A stretch of 64,000 bases of DNA from Bacillus sp. FSL K6-3431 (GCF_038002605.1 NZ_JBBOCT010000001.1:2790001-2854000), one strand, 5' to 3'; shown: positions 26,279-41,763, numbered from the stretch's first letter. The notes: generated by a model from the letters alone, not told the origin. A program made the numbers and translations.

Positions 26279-27307
26279 TTATTGATTAAATGCAAGTTTT
26301 TGATCAAAGTATGGGCGAATGTCTGAGATTTTGACTCCATGATAATAGTGGTTGACGATTTCTTGATAGTCTTTACCTTCTTTTGCCATTCCGTTTGCAC
26401 CGTATTGGCTCATTCCTACTCCATGGCCAAATCCTTTTGTCGTGATAATGATTGCATCACCTTTATGAACCCAGTCAAAATCCGTTGAACGTAAACCTAG
26501 CTTCTCTCTTATTTCTCGCCCAGTAAACTTTTTGCCGTTAATCTCTACTTCTGCCACTTTTTTACCGGGCGTTCTAGCGATAATTCTGCCCACATCTGCA
26601 CCTTTTCCAATATCGACACCAAGTTTTTGTTCAAATTCTTTGGTACTCAACGATATTTGGCTTTCAAATTCCGGGGATTCTTTACTATCCCAAGGACTTT
26701 CTACACTTTTCAAATAAGGAACTTGGTTTTCCCAATAATCTTCTGCATTTTCAGTAAAACCATTACTCGCAGAAAAAAAAGAAGCCGTTATTGGTTTTTC
26801 CTCATATGTTAATATTTTATCTTGTGTTTGTTTGACAGCATTGGCGACTTTTTTGTAGTTCGAGTCATAGTTTTTCCCCCAGCTTTTTTTCAGCTCGGAT
26901 TTGTCTTTATACACTTGATAATTAACTGTATCGGCTACATCTGCCCCTTCTGGCAGATTAGCATTATCTGCGTTAAGTAAATGACTTGTAATATATGTCC
27001 TTGCTGTCAAAGCTTGTGCTTTTAATGCTTCAGGTTCGAAGTTGGCCGGCATTTCTGAGGCGACCACGCCGATTACATATTCTTCTATCGGTAGTTTTTC
27101 AATATTATTCGTAGCAGATCTAAGAACTCCGACTTCTGTTGCAGGTTCATTATTAGAAGGTGGTGGTTGTGTTGTTGGAGTTTCCGAATCACCAAGCTTT
27201 TCTACAGTCTTTTTACCAGAGAAAGGCAACACAAGTAGGGATGGAAGTATAAATGTGAGCGTAATTAAAATAGCAACTACAAATATAACTGGTTTCATTT
27301 GATTCAT
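26279..27307 (-). CDS. spoIID: Stage II sporulation protein D, lytic transglycosylase
   Basis: An N-terminal membrane anchor (residues 6-30) is followed by the SpoIID/LytB domain with VASEMPANFEPEALKAQALTA, which contains the catalytic Glu, and the C-terminal GFGHGVGMSQYGANGMAKEG motif. In the mother cell it degrades septal peptidoglycan to drive engulfment. ATG 27307 has GGAGG 7 bases upstream. It follows murAA with its own terminator, in the conserved murAA-spoIID-spoIIQ order. Confidence 0.96.
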   Translation of the reverse strand: MNQMKPVIFVVAILITLTFILPSLLVLPFSGKKTVEKLGDSETPTTQPPPSNNEPATEVGVLRSATNNIEKLPIEEYVIGVVASEMPANFEPEALKAQALTARTYITSHLLNADNANLPEGADVADTVNYQVYKDKSELKKSWGKNYDSNYKKVANAVKQTQDKILTYEEKPITASFFSASNGFTENAEDYWENQVPYLKSVESPWDSKESPEFESQISLSTKEFEQKLGVDIGKGADVGRIIARTPGKKVAEVEINGKKFTGREIREKLGLRSTDFDWVHKGDAIIITTKGFGHGVGMSQYGANGMAKEGKDYQEIVNHYYHGVKISDIRPYFDQKLAFNQ

Positions 27308-27490
27308 GCTGATGCCTCCATTACGAAATTAAGGCGATGCCGAAGCGATCACCTTTGCTTAAATATATGGATAGGGACAAGCTTTTATTCCACTATTCAA
27401 AGAAAGGTGACAGTCCCCGAGGTCTCTACTCAAAGTTTACCATGTATGATAACTTTTCAGTGGGATTTCAGCAAGCAATTCTTTATATAA

Positions 27491-27526
27491 CAAAAAAACC
27501 CGCATTTTGAATGTGCGAGTTTTTTT
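27491..27526 (-). terminator. Terminator of murAA
   Basis: AAAAAAACCCGCATT pairs with AATGTGCGAGTTTTTTT with two mismatches, and T runs flank it. Confidence 0.85.
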
Positions 27527-27543
27527 GTATATTCAATGCACAT

Positions 27544-28863
27544 TTATGCATCAAAATCCACGACAAGGTTACTAATAGTCGTTTCGTTTGTAATATTTTT
27601 TTCTGTTTCGTCATTCACACGCTCGATATCAGCGCCTAATGCACGAAGTTTTTCATGAAAGTTAAGATAACCACGGTCAAGATGTTTAAGTTCAGTTACA
27701 CGTGTATATCCATCTGCCTTGAGGCCAGCTACAATTAACGCTGCGCCTGCTCTCAAATCAGTCGCAGCAACTTCTGCCCCTTGGAGCTTACTTGGACCCG
27801 AGATGATAACAGAACGACCTTCGATTTTAATATCACTATTCATACGACGGAATTCTTCCGCATGCATATAACGATTTTCAAAAACTGTTTCAGTAATGAC
27901 ACTAGTGCCCTCCGCGTTGACAAGCAAAGCCATCATTTGCGACTGCATGTCTGTTGGAAAACCCGGGTGTGGCATTGTTTTAATGTCTACAGCTTTTAAT
28001 TTTTCTGGTCCAATAACACGTATCCCATCTTCTTCTTCAATGATAGTTACGTTCATTTCTTCCATTTTTGCGATAACAGATGACATATGCTCAGGAATAG
28101 CTCCTTGTACAAGCACATTACCACCCGTAATAGCTGCTGCAACCATAAATGTTCCAGCTTCGATTCTGTCAGGAATAATTGTATGATCTGCACCACGCAA
28201 TGTCTTCACGCCTTCGATACGAATTGTTCCTGTTCCAGCACCTCGTACAATCCCACCCATTTCGTTTATATAATTGGCAAGATCAACAATTTCTGGTTCC
28301 TTCGCACAGTTTTCAATTGTTGTAGAACCTTCCGCTAATGCTGCAGCCATCATAATATTTTGAGTAGCCCCTACACTTGGGAAGTCTAAATATATTTTTG
28401 CTCCTGTTAAACGATCAGCTGTCGCTTCAATAAATCCATTATCTACTTTCACTTTTGCACCCATTGCTTCAAAGCCTTTTAAGTGAAGATCTATTGGACG
28501 AGAACCGATTGCACAACCTCCAGGTAAAGCAACACGTGCTGTTCCTTGTCTTGCAAGTAGTGGTCCCATTACAAGTACTGATGCTCTCATTTTCCGAACG
28601 TATTCAAATGGTGCTTCTATTTTAAGTTCATTTGATGCATCAACAATAATTGTTTTATTATTAAATTCAACGCTAGCATTTACATGACGTAACACTTCAC
28701 CAATTGTATAAACATCGGAAAGAGTTGGTACGTTTCGAATGATGCTTTTTCCTTCACTTGCTAACAATGATGCAGCGATCACAGGCAAAACGGCATTTTT
28801 TGCCCCTTCAACTTTAACAGTACCGCTTAGCCTTTTTCCGCCGCGGACGATGATTTTTTCCAA
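27544..28863 (-). CDS. murAA: UDP-N-acetylglucosamine 1-carboxyvinyltransferase (first paralogue)
   Basis: It transfers enolpyruvate from PEP to UDP-GlcNAc, the first committed step of peptidoglycan synthesis. The PEP-binding Cys117 (fosfomycin target) is in [16 protein letters not shown]. The length of 439 is usual, with a C-terminal extension typical of MurAA. Position next to ywmB and spoIID matches murAA of B. subtilis. A second paralogue occurs at 54278. Confidence 0.95.
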   Translation of the reverse strand: MEKIIVRGGKRLSGTVKVEGAKNAVLPVIAASLLASEGKSIIRNVPTLSDVYTIGEVLRHVNASVEFNNKTIIVDASNELKIEAPFEYVRKMRASVLVMGPLLARQGTARVALPGGCAIGSRPIDLHLKGFEAMGAKVKVDNGFIEATADRLTGAKIYLDFPSVGATQNIMMAAALAEGSTTIENCAKEPEIVDLANYINEMGGIVRGAGTGTIRIEGVKTLRGADHTIIPDRIEAGTFMVAAAITGGNVLVQGAIPEHMSSVIAKMEEMNVTIIEEEDGIRVIGPEKLKAVDIKTMPHPGFPTDMQSQMMALLVNAEGTSVITETVFENRYMHAEEFRRMNSDIKIEGRSVIISGPSKLQGAEVAATDLRAGAALIVAGLKADGYTRVTELKHLDRGYLNFHEKLRALGADIERVNDETEKNITNETTISNLVVDFDA

Positions 28864-28895
28864 GAGTATTCCCCTCCGCGTACATATTCTTTATA

Positions 28896-29648
28896 TTAAT
28901 ATTCAATCGTTAAGATTGGTGTGCCGATTACAATTGTTGTACTCGACTCAGATCCATTATTTCGTAGTCCAATTTGCATATTCATTTCAGTATCGGTAAA
29001 AGATATGGTTTCGTCTAAAAGAGAGGATTTCGCTGATATCGAGTAAAAGTCTCTTTCTTTTAACGTTTTTACCTCTTCCGCGTGCAAGGATTTAATTAAA
29101 TCTTGCAAAGATTGATACTTAAATTCATCGAACCTTTTATTGAATTCGCCTTTTATACAAGAGAAAATAACGGGCTTTTTATCAAACAGTAGCTTTATTG
29201 TTGTTGAAACATACTTGGACAAGCTTTCTACAGCATTCTGATCCCGATCCCAACTCTTTCCCCGTACCTCGTATACAATATACGACGAGGATTGTCTGTT
29301 TTTGTCGGTTGATATTAATTTAATTATTTCGCTATAATATTCAAATTGTCTTTTTCCTACAACAATGTCAGAACTCGATTCCATACCAGTATGCCATTCC
29401 ATATTAGGAAACTGTTTTTTAAGCCATTGTATTTTTTCTAACCGTTTATCTTCATTAGAAAGATGGACAAGTTCTCTTGCATATAAAGACCATTCAACAA
29501 TAGTGCCATTTTGACTTTCAATTTTATCGGCAAGCACTTGAATATCCATACTTTTCTGTGCTGCACTGATGTTATTCCCGATAAAAATAGTGACAAAACA
29601 AATTGTGACGATAATATGAATAATTACGAGCGCTTGTTTTTTGTTCAT
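28896..29648 (-). CDS. ywmB: YwmB-family protein
   Basis: It is a 250-residue protein with an N-terminal membrane anchor (residues 6-29) and a predicted extracytoplasmic domain. The sequence and the murAA neighbour match the YwmB family, whose fold was likened to TATA-box-binding protein; its function is unknown. ATG 29648 with GGGGTGA upstream. It lies 32 bases upstream of murAA and is probably co-transcribed. Confidence 0.85.
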   Translation of the reverse strand: MNKKQALVIIHIIVTICFVTIFIGNNISAAQKSMDIQVLADKIESQNGTIVEWSLYARELVHLSNEDKRLEKIQWLKKQFPNMEWHTGMESSSDIVVGKRQFEYYSEIIKLISTDKNRQSSSYIVYEVRGKSWDRDQNAVESLSKYVSTTIKLLFDKKPVIFSCIKGEFNKRFDEFKYQSLQDLIKSLHAEEVKTLKERDFYSISAKSSLLDETISFTDTEMNMQIGLRNNGSESSTTIVIGTPILTIEY

Positions 29649-29832
29649 GGTCTATCACCCCTATTAAAAGTGTTTCCACTCTGGGGATAGAAATACTAAG
29701 GGAAAATCGCGAAATTCAGACGTTTTTCGCCTATTATGTATCACCATTTATCAACATACCTATCACATCATAAACAATAGAATGGATATTGAAAACAGGT
29801 ACAAAGTCGCATTTTTCTTTTTTTCAAAAACA

Positions 29833-30066
29833 TCAAAATAACAACCGTAGTTGACTTGCCCAATTTAAATAGTCTAGGAAAAAATTACTAACTACAGAGC
29901 CAATTGCAATTGTAATTAATATGTACAAAAGCCTAGCCTGAAACACACGATTACCTCTGATTAGTTTATCAAAATGTACTGCCTGTAGTCCATAGAAAGT
30001 AATGGCTATAAAAAACAAGTGAGAAATAATGCTAAGCAAAGATTGCTGTCCGAACTCTTCAACCAT
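29833..30066 (-). CDS. ywzB: YwzB-like DUF1146 membrane protein
   Basis: The 77-residue protein has two hydrophobic segments (about 10-27 and 45-66) and the segment FYGLQAVHFDKLIRG typical of DUF1146 proteins, found after the atp operon in many Bacillales. Its function is unknown. AGGAGGGG lies before ATG 30066. Confidence 0.85.
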   Translation of the reverse strand: MVEEFGQQSLLSIISHLFFIAITFYGLQAVHFDKLIRGNRVFQARLLYILITIAIGSVVSNFFLDYLNWASQLRLLF

Positions 30067-30100
30067 ATAGACCCCTCCTATAGATTTATTCTCATGAATA

Positions 30101-30131
30101 ACACCTTCTGACCCTTATGATCAGAAGGTGT
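30101..30131 (-). terminator. Hairpin at the end of the atp operon
   Basis: ACACCTTCTGA pairs perfectly with TCAGAAGGTGT over nine bases. Only TTATT follows, so termination may be partial and ywzB may be read through. Confidence 0.7.
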
Positions 30132-30140
30132 ACTTATTAC

Positions 30141-32096
<1,956 letters not shown>

Positions 32097-32132
32097 TAAT
32101 TACAGCATCAAACAAGGAGCTTCCGCTTTTCC

Positions 32133-33005
<873 letters not shown>

Positions 33006-33020
33006 TTAGTAAAAGTTGGT

Positions 33021-33127
33021 TAGGCCCACACAAAGTGGGTCACATCGCGCGGTCAAAGGAAGCCGACAAGAATAGGTTCAAACGCAATCCTATTCAAGCG
33101 TTGTGTTCTTTTATGAACACAGTCGGA
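33021..33127 (+). repeat. Family-2 related structured element, copy 3 (atpA-atpG junction)
   Basis: Hairpin 1 is CCCAC-ACAAA-GTGGG (33025-33039). A longer outer stem CCGAC (33063-33067) with GTCGG (33122-33126) encloses two hairpins, GAATAGG/CCTATTC and GTGTTC/GAACAC. The inner modules differ from the other copies, so this is a divergent or composite member. Confidence 0.6.
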
Positions 33128-33226
33128 TTCTTCATTTGACAGTAGCTGATGTTCCTAATGTATAACATATTTTCATTTATTTAATGAATAAAATTAGTCA
33201 TTCTGGCCTAAACCAGTACTCTTTAA

Positions 33227-34747
<1,521 letters not shown>

Positions 34748-34754
34748 TCATTTA

Positions 34755-35291
34755 TCAAGTAGTTAATGTCCGTTCAAGACGGTCAAGTTTGCCTCGCAGG
34801 CTACCGTCAAAAATTCGATTTCCTATACGTATTTTCAAACCACCGAGTAAATTTGTATCCACGATGTTTTCAATATTTAAGGAACGCTTGCCAACCTTCG
34901 CCGCGAAAGATGCGGAAACAGCATGTGATTCCTCTGAAGATAGTGGGCGTGCAGAATAAACTAACGCATCTGCAATTCCGCTTTCTTCATTAGCTAAATT
35001 AATATAAGCCTCAGCAACATCAGTAATCTCATTTTGACGATGGGCATCAAGCAAAAGCATCAAAGTATTTTCAACGGTTGGAGAAACGGATGAAAATACA
35101 TTTTGTAATACATTCTTTTTCTCATTTAAAGTTAATTTTGGCGATGATAACAATGTAAGGAATGAAGGGTTTTCTGTTAATACCTTCTTTAATGTTCGCA
35201 TTTCCACAGTTAAGTCTTCAATGAGATTTTGCTCTTTCGCTAACATAAAAAGCGCTAAAGCGTAGCGTTCCGCGATAACATTTTGGCTCAT
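34755..35291 (-). CDS. atpH: F1Fo ATP synthase subunit delta
   Basis: The stator link between F1 and subunit b. The helical N-terminal domain starts IAERYALALFMLAKEQ, and the C-terminal LLGGLKIRIGNRIFDGSLR signature is clear. It has 178 residues and starts 2 bases after the atpF stop. Confidence 0.95.
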   Translation of the reverse strand: MSQNVIAERYALALFMLAKEQNLIEDLTVEMRTLKKVLTENPSFLTLLSSPKLTLNEKKNVLQNVFSSVSPTVENTLMLLLDAHRQNEITDVAEAYINLANEESGIADALVYSARPLSSEESHAVSASFAAKVGKRSLNIENIVDTNLLGGLKIRIGNRIFDGSLRGKLDRLERTLTT

Positions 35292-35293
35292 CG

Positions 35294-35815
35294 CTATTCT
35301 CCCGCCTTTTGAATGTATTCATTGATCAATTTTTGTTGATCGTCTTCACTCAATTCTTTTTCAATTACTTTAGATGCAATCAATACAGATAATGAAGCTA
35401 CTTGCTCACGCAACGCTACAATTGCCTGTTCTTTTTGCTCATTAATTTCTAAGCGTGCAGATTCTTTTAAACGATCCGCTTCTTGACGAGCAACCTGAAT
35501 AATTTCTTCACGTTGAACTTCCCCATGCTCTTTAGAGTTTTCAATCATTGCTTGTGCTTCTATGCGAGCTTCTTTCAATAGGGCTTTTTGTTCTTCCAAG
35601 AATTGATTAGATTCAATGCGGCTTTTTTCCGCAGCACTAATTTCATTCGCTATATATTCTTCGCGTTTGATCATGATTCCCATTAAAGGTCCCCATGCAA
35701 CTTTTTTCAGTATGAACAATAAAACAGCAAATGCTGCAACGGTATATAAAATATCTCCGCCATTAAATTTTTGTGTGGACTCAGTGACTCCAAGTACAAA
35801 TTGGTTTGTTAGCAC
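35294..35815 (-). CDS. atpF: F1Fo ATP synthase subunit b
   Basis: The membrane-anchored stator: one helix (GGDILYTVAAFAVLLFILKK) and then a long charged coiled coil. The start is GTG 35815, since AAAGGAGTG lies about 8 bases upstream and this gives the normal length of about 173; the frame is open to 35851 but that extension has no ribosome site. The interval to atpE is unusually long for an atp operon (276 bases) and holds a family-2 repeat. Confidence 0.94.
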   Translation of the reverse strand: MLTNQFVLGVTESTQKFNGGDILYTVAAFAVLLFILKKVAWGPLMGIMIKREEYIANEISAAEKSRIESNQFLEEQKALLKEARIEAQAMIENSKEHGEVQREEIIQVARQEADRLKESARLEINEQKEQAIVALREQVASLSVLIASKVIEKELSEDDQQKLINEYIQKAGE

Positions 35816-35841
35816 GTTTGCTTCACTCCTTTCGAAAATTC

Positions 35842-35921
35842 GGGCCCGCATATCGTACGGATCAGAACGGCGTGGGTCACAAAAGCTTTGCCACAGGATG
35901 TGACTTTGTTTGCTTTTGCTC
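35842..35921 (+). repeat. Family-2 structured repeat, copy 4 (atpE-atpF junction)
   Basis: The outer stem is CAAAAGC (35880-35886) with GCTTTTG (35912-35918), enclosing GCCACA-GGA-TGTGAC with one mismatch. The upstream hairpin (GCCCGCATATCGTACGG) is decayed. The stem sequence differs at most positions from copy 2 but still pairs. Confidence 0.7.
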
Positions 35922-36091
35922 CTTTAAGATCTTACTGGACTTACACACTTTTCACTCAATACATAAAGGAATGGCGAAGTTTCTCAGCTAGTGAGCTTCG
36001 CCATTTTCTCAGCGTCACCAACCCAAGCATAGATCGTCCGTGCTGTTTCCGCACCGAACATCGCCGCTTGAACCCGGACGAATTCATTTTA

Positions 36092-37077
<986 letters not shown>

Positions 37078-37098
37078 TCAAGTTCACCTCTCTTCCCG

Positions 37099-37476
37099 CT
37101 ATTCCCGGGATTTGAAAATTTGTTGAACAACAAAATCTATCATAATAACAGCATAAACTGTCACTACTCCAATGATTACGCTAATCAGGTGAAATACATC
37201 CGGGAATTTCATCGCTACATACACTGCCACGATTGCTGCTACCATCCTCATTAGTGTGCCCAAGGAATAAACTCTTTTTCCCTCTGCTACTGCTTCCCCA
37301 AGACGGACTGTTCTTCTCATTAACAGCCAATGATTATAAAGGCTGACAGATGTCCCGAGGATTAAGCCCATAAATATAGATTTATAGTCCGTAAATCCCC
37401 ATCCCAAAAAATAAATTGATAATAGGTACAGTATGTATTTACAGTGTCTGTAGAATAATTGTTGGAGTTCCGGCAT
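37099..37476 (-). CDS. atpI: ATP synthase subunit I (AtpI)
   Basis: A 125-residue membrane protein with four hydrophobic segments at the head of the atp operon, the standard place for AtpI, an assembly factor thought to help build the c ring. Similarity is mainly in topology and in segments such as GLILGTSVSLYNHWLL. GGAG precedes ATG 37476. Confidence 0.85.
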   Translation of the reverse strand: MPELQQLFYRHCKYILYLLSIYFLGWGFTDYKSIFMGLILGTSVSLYNHWLLMRRTVRLGEAVAEGKRVYSLGTLMRMVAAIVAVYVAMKFPDVFHLISVIIGVVTVYAVIMIDFVVQQIFKSRE

Positions 37477-37674
37477 GTCTTTTTAAGCTCCTGAAAAGAA
37501 ATGTCGAACTTTGTGGAGCGCAGCTATAAAAAATTGCTGTGCTGTGAAGAAGTCCGATGAAAAACGGTGGGTTAAATGGTTCGTCTACATGCTTCTTTCA
37601 AATAAAAAGCCTGTGAGCGCTCAAGCTCATTAATAATAAAAAAAGCATAAAACTGGTGACCCATACCCTTTGTT

Positions 37675-37703
37675 AGCATACAATAGCACCTATTCATTGT
37701 CAA
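37675..37703 (-). promoter_or_regulatory. SigA promoter of the atp operon
   Basis: TTGACA (37698-37703), a 17-base spacer and TATGCT (37675-37680) lie on the minus strand, about 190 bases upstream of atpI. The long leader has no fold I recognise. The rest of the 37477-37893 gap shows no gene. Confidence 0.8.
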
Positions 37704-37893
37704 TCCGTTTTCAGTTAAATCAAGGAAAGGTTTTCATTCATTTATTGTTTGTTCACAAAATCATCAAAATTCAATTAGTGTAGATTTTTCGACCGCATTT
37801 GACAGACAACTGTAGCAGGTGTCTCATTTCGGTTTATAATCGGCCTATTTCTTTAGTAAACATGCATTTAATCCACAAAATCCCCTAATAAAT

Positions 37894-37925
37894 AAAAAGA
37901 CGAAGATCAACTCTTCGTCTTTTTA
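37894..37925 (-). terminator. Terminator of mnaA
   Basis: AAGACGAAGA pairs with TCTTCGTCTT, flanked by A5 and T5, so it could act in both directions. Confidence 0.9.
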
Positions 37926-37928
37926 TTA

Positions 37929-39074
37929 TTAAGCTCTGAATACCTCTGGCTTCTCTATACGTACGCCGAAATGGTACAAAATGGCATCCGCAATTCGCGA
38001 AGAAGCATTCCCATCACCATATGGATTGGCTGCTTGCGCCATCTTTTCATATTCTTCATTATTCGTTAATAACTCGGTTGCTAACGAATAAATTGTTTCT
38101 TCATCTGTTCCTGCAAGCTTTAATGTACCCGCTGCGATTCCCTCAGGTCGCTCGGTTGTATCACGAAGAACAAGTACCGGAACCGCTAGTGACGGCGCCT
38201 CTTCTTGGACCCCTCCTGAATCAGTGAGAATGATATGTGATCGATTGGCAAAATTATGGAAATCGATCACATCGAGGGGCTCGATTAAATGAATGCGATC
38301 ATCGTTGCCAAGTACCTCTTCAGCAAGTTCACGAACGACTGGATTTAAATGAACAGGATACACAACTTGTACATTAGGCTGTTCGGTCACAATCCGTTTA
38401 ATCGCACGGAACATATTTCTCATTGGCTCTCCTAAATTTTCACGACGATGCGCAGTCAATAGAATCAGCCGATCTGTTCCGATTTTGTCTAATACCTCAT
38501 GACTGTAATTTTCTTTTACTGTCGTTTTCAAGGCATCAATCGCCGTGTTGCCCGTAATAAAAATTGTTTCAGCCTGCTTGTTTTCATCTAATAGATTTTG
38601 CGCAGATGAATCTGTAGGTGAAAAATGTAGATCCGCAATGACACCTGTTAGCTGACGATTTATCTCTTCAGGAAATGGTGAATACTTATTCCACGTTCGT
38701 AAGCCCGCTTCGACATGCCCCACTGGAATTTGATTATAAAAAGCTGCAAGACTCGCAATAAAAGTTGTGGAGGTATCACCGTGCACAAGCACGATGTCCG
38801 GTTCTGCTTCCTTCATAACGCGATCAAGCCCGTCCAACCCACGTGTAGTCACATCGATAAGCGTTTGCCTGTCTTTCATTATATTTAAATCATAGTCAGG
38901 TTCGATATTGAAAGTTTCCAAAACTTGGTCGAGCATTTGCCGATGTTGGGCCGTAACCGCCACAATCGGATCAAATTCATTTTGCCTTTTCTGCAGTTCA
39001 AGTACGAGCGGAGCCATCTTAACCGCTTCCGGTCTCGTCCCGAAAATAGACATCACCTTCACTCGCTTTTCCAC
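37929..39074 (-). CDS. mnaA: UDP-N-acetylglucosamine 2-epimerase (non-hydrolysing)
   Basis: It interconverts UDP-GlcNAc and UDP-ManNAc, supplying ManNAc for teichoic-acid linkage units. Motifs: SIFGTRPEAVKMAPL, HVEAGLRTWNKYSPFPEE, THRRENLG-type segment (LLTAHRRENLGEP) and DSGGVQEEAPSL. GTG 39074 has AGGAGAG 9 bases upstream. It lies between atpI and upp, and the 240-base upstream gap is filled by family-2 repeats. Confidence 0.93.
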   Translation of the reverse strand: MEKRVKVMSIFGTRPEAVKMAPLVLELQKRQNEFDPIVAVTAQHRQMLDQVLETFNIEPDYDLNIMKDRQTLIDVTTRGLDGLDRVMKEAEPDIVLVHGDTSTTFIASLAAFYNQIPVGHVEAGLRTWNKYSPFPEEINRQLTGVIADLHFSPTDSSAQNLLDENKQAETIFITGNTAIDALKTTVKENYSHEVLDKIGTDRLILLTAHRRENLGEPMRNMFRAIKRIVTEQPNVQVVYPVHLNPVVRELAEEVLGNDDRIHLIEPLDVIDFHNFANRSHIILTDSGGVQEEAPSLAVPVLVLRDTTERPEGIAAGTLKLAGTDEETIYSLATELLTNNEEYEKMAQAANPYGDGNASSRIADAILYHFGVRIEKPEVFRA

Positions 39075-39103
39075 TTAGAACATCTCTCCTGTCATTTCCG
39101 AGC

Positions 39104-39246
39104 TCGCATGATGTAAGTCACAACGACGTGGCGTTCTTGGGCCTACACGACGTAGGTCACAACGGCGTTGCCACACGACGTGGCGTTCTTGGGCCTATAC
39201 GACGTAGGTCACAACGGCGTTGCCACACGACGTGGCGTTCTTAGCC
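39104..39246 (+). repeat. Family-2 structured repeat, copy 5, internally duplicated
   Basis: A 52-bp unit, from GGGCCTACACGACGTAGG to GACGTGGCGTTCTT, occurs twice in tandem after a partial first copy. Each unit has hairpin 1 (CCTAC-ACGAC-GTAGG) and the inner hairpin GCCAC-ACGAC-GTGGC; the last copy also has the outer stem AACGGC/GCCGTT. Local duplication of the element is evident. Confidence 0.9.
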
Positions 39247-39294
39247 GTTGTTCCTTATGTTGTTCCTTATGTTGTTCCTTATGTTGTTCCTTAT
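39247..39294 (+). repeat. Tandem 12-bp repeat, four units
   Basis: GTTGTTCCTTAT is repeated four times exactly, followed by degenerate TTCCTTAT-like units to about 39330. It is an expansion of the 3' tail of family 2. Confidence 0.95.
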
Positions 39295-39314
39295 TTTATC
39301 CCTTAATTCGTTCC

Positions 39315-39944
39315 TTATTTCGTTCCAAATAGACGATCGCCTGCATCGCCAAGACCTGGAACGATATAGCCTTTTTCGTCTAATTTTTCATCAAGTCCTG
39401 CAATGTACATGTCCACATCAGGATGTGCTTTTTGCATTGCTTCGACACCTTCAGGCGCTGCAATAAGACACATAAATTTAATGTGCTTAGCACCGCGTCT
39501 TTTTAACGCGTCGATTGCCGCAACTGCAGAACCGCCTGTTGCAAGCATTGGATCAACTACAATTAATTCTCTTTCTTCTACACCAGGTGGTAATTTAATA
39601 TAATATTCAACTGGCAATAACGTTTCCGGATCTCTATATAAGCCAACATGACCTACTTTTGCAGCTGGAATTAAATTTAAGATTCCATCCACCATTCCAA
39701 TACCTGCTCGTAAAATTGGTATGATACCTAGCTTTTTCCCTGAAATGACTTTTGACTTTGCTGTACTAACTGGCGTTTCCACCTCAACCTCTTCCAAAGA
39801 CATTTCTCTTGTAATCTCAAACATCATCAACGCGGCAACTTCATCGACAAGTTCACGAAATTCTTTCGTTCCTGTGTTTTTATCCCTAATATACGTTATT
39901 TTATGTTGTATGAGAGGATGGTCGAACACATACACTTTGGCCAT
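39315..39944 (-). CDS. upp: Uracil phosphoribosyltransferase
   Basis: Pyrimidine salvage: uracil plus PRPP to UMP. The PRPP loop [16 protein letters not shown] and the uracil-binding [17 protein letters not shown]-terminus are intact. Length 209 is standard. ATG 39944 has AAGGAGAG upstream. It is monocistronic between mnaA and glyA, as in B. subtilis. Confidence 0.96.
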   Translation of the reverse strand: MAKVYVFDHPLIQHKITYIRDKNTGTKEFRELVDEVAALMMFEITREMSLEEVEVETPVSTAKSKVISGKKLGIIPILRAGIGMVDGILNLIPAAKVGHVGLYRDPETLLPVEYYIKLPPGVEERELIVVDPMLATGGSAVAAIDALKRRGAKHIKFMCLIAAPEGVEAMQKAHPDVDMYIAGLDEKLDEKGYIVPGLGDAGDRLFGTK

Positions 39945-40054
39945 GGTATCTCTCCTTCGGTCTAGTTCATGCCGAAAATACGGACGCTTGTAAACTTAAG
40001 CTAGGAAAGTCAGCTTATTTACATTTACCCGCTATTAACGACTTGTCGTTGATT

Positions 40055-40083
40055 ATTCTACAGAAAAGAAATGTAATCAGCAA
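40055..40083 (-). promoter_or_regulatory. Candidate SigA promoter of upp
   Basis: TTGCTG (40078-40083), 17 bases and TAGAAT (40055-40060) on the minus strand. A near-palindrome AACGACTTGTCGTT lies just downstream (40037-40050). No gene is seen in the 39945-40250 gap. Confidence 0.45.
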
Positions 40084-40251
40084 GGAAAAACAAATGTGAA
40101 AAGTCGCTATTTGTGATTATGTTACATTTTTGATACTAAAACGATTAAATTCTGAATTGATTGATTCATTTTTAAGCAAAAGTCTTACATATTTAATGAT
40201 CAATCATTGTGCGGTCCAAACAAGTGAATTTTGCGAATTGCCATTCCCGAT

Positions 40252-40289
40252 AAAAAAAGCCAACCGTTTCACATATAGAAACGGCCGAC
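40252..40289 (-). terminator. Terminator of glyA
   Basis: GTCGGCCGTTTC pairs with GAAACGGTTGGC, with a G-T wobble and a seven-base loop, then TTTTTTT on the minus strand. Confidence 0.88.
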
Positions 40290-40376
40290 TTATATTTTTT
40301 GCAGTATTCATTTCGGGAATTTCCATACCTAGTTTCGGCCATAAAACGTGGCGACCATAACCAATGTTCTATCAAA

Positions 40377-41639
40377 TTACGATGAACAAGACACTTCGCT
40401 TTTCTGTTGGTATAAAGGAAATTTAGCTGTTAATGTTTCGATACGAACGCGCGCTTCGTCGAGTTTTGTTTCATCTTCACGATTTTTCAAAATGAATGCT
40501 ATTAGAGACGCAATTTCATCCATTTCTTCTACTCCAAATCCTCTTGAAGTTACTGCTGGTGTACCGATTCGGATACCACTTGTCGTGAATGGACCTTCTG
40601 GATCGTACGGAATCGTATTTTTATTGACTGTAATTCCTACATCATCAAGTACTTTTTCTGCCACTTTTCCTGTTAATCCGAACGGACGAAGATCAAGCAA
40701 TACTAAATGGTTGTCTGTTCCACCAGAAACGATATCGAATCCTTCTTTTTTCAAGGATTCACCTAAACGTTTTGCATTAGCGACAACATTTTCGATGTAA
40801 GTTTTATACTCAGGTGTCAAAGCCTCTTTGAACGCAATTGCCTTACCTGCAATAACGTGCATAAGTGGTCCACCTTGTAGGCCAGGGAATACAGCACTAT
40901 CAATCTTTTTACCGAATTCTTCTTTACAAAGAACCATACCACCGCGTGGTCCACGCAATGTTTTATGTGTAGTAGTTGTAACGAAATGTGCATGTGGAAC
41001 TGGGTTAGAGTGAAGTCCGACAGCAACAAGACCTGCGATATGAGCCATATCAACCATAAAGTAAGCGCCGACTTCATCTGCAATTTCACGGAATTTCTTA
41101 AAATCAATTTCACGTGAATATGCACTTGCGCCTGCTACAATTAATTTCGGTTTGTGCTCGAGCGCTTTTTGGCGAACATCTTCATAATCGATTCTTTGTT
41201 CTTCCGCGTCTACTCCGTAAGCAACGAAATTGTATTGCACACCACTAAAGTTAACAGGGCTCCCATGTGTCAAATGACCACCATGAGATAAGTTCATACC
41301 AAGCACTGTGTCTCCCGGTTTAAGCACAGTAAAATAAACTGCCATATTAGCTTGAGCACCGGAATGAGGTTGCACGTTGACATATTCCGCTCCGAAAATT
41401 TCTTTTGCCCGGTCGCGAGCTAGATCTTCGACAACATCCACAAATTCACAACCGCCATAATAGCGTCGTCCCGGATATCCTTCTGCATATTTGTTTGTCA
41501 AGACAGACCCTTGCGCTTCCATCACTGCCTCACTAACAAAGTTTTCGGATGCAATTAATTCAATTTTCGTACGTTGGCGTTTCAATTCGTTTTGAATCGC
41601 TTCATATACAAGTGGATCTTGTTGTGCAATTTTACTCAT
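40377..41639 (-). CDS. glyA: Serine hydroxymethyltransferase
   Basis: This PLP enzyme interconverts serine and glycine, charging tetrahydrofolate with one-carbon units. The PLP lysine is in [15 protein letters not shown], and [17 protein letters not shown] and [13 protein letters not shown] are the family N-terminal motifs. ATG 41639 (GAGGAGGAACGAA upstream) gives 420 residues, the usual size; the in-frame extension to 41666 lacks a ribosome site. Confidence 0.97.
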   Translation of the reverse strand: MSKIAQQDPLVYEAIQNELKRQRTKIELIASENFVSEAVMEAQGSVLTNKYAEGYPGRRYYGGCEFVDVVEDLARDRAKEIFGAEYVNVQPHSGAQANMAVYFTVLKPGDTVLGMNLSHGGHLTHGSPVNFSGVQYNFVAYGVDAEEQRIDYEDVRQKALEHKPKLIVAGASAYSREIDFKKFREIADEVGAYFMVDMAHIAGLVAVGLHSNPVPHAHFVTTTTHKTLRGPRGGMVLCKEEFGKKIDSAVFPGLQGGPLMHVIAGKAIAFKEALTPEYKTYIENVVANAKRLGESLKKEGFDIVSGGTDNHLVLLDLRPFGLTGKVAEKVLDDVGITVNKNTIPYDPEGPFTTSGIRIGTPAVTSRGFGVEEMDEIASLIAFILKNREDETKLDEARVRIETLTAKFPLYQQKSEVSCSS

Positions 41640-41693
41640 TTCGTTCCTCCTCATCAAATCGTCCATTTTTTTCGTATTTAAAAATTCTTTTTC

Positions 41694-41722
41694 ATTTTAC
41701 CATGAAAAGTCGCCTTTGCCAA
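41694..41722 (-). promoter_or_regulatory. SigA-type promoter of glyA
   Basis: TTGGCA (41717-41722), a 17-base spacer and TAAAAT (41694-41699) on the minus strand, 55 bases upstream of the start codon. A hairpin TTCAGCTTTT/AAAAGCTGAA at 41728-41755 just upstream may end ywlG transcription. Confidence 0.65.
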
Positions 41723-41763
41723 CGGAATTCAGCTTTTCCACAAGCAAAAGCTGAACAATATAC

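Noticed and set aside
40193..40375. A small minus-strand frame downstream of glyA.
   Set aside because: It spans the glyA terminator and lacks a ribosome-binding site.
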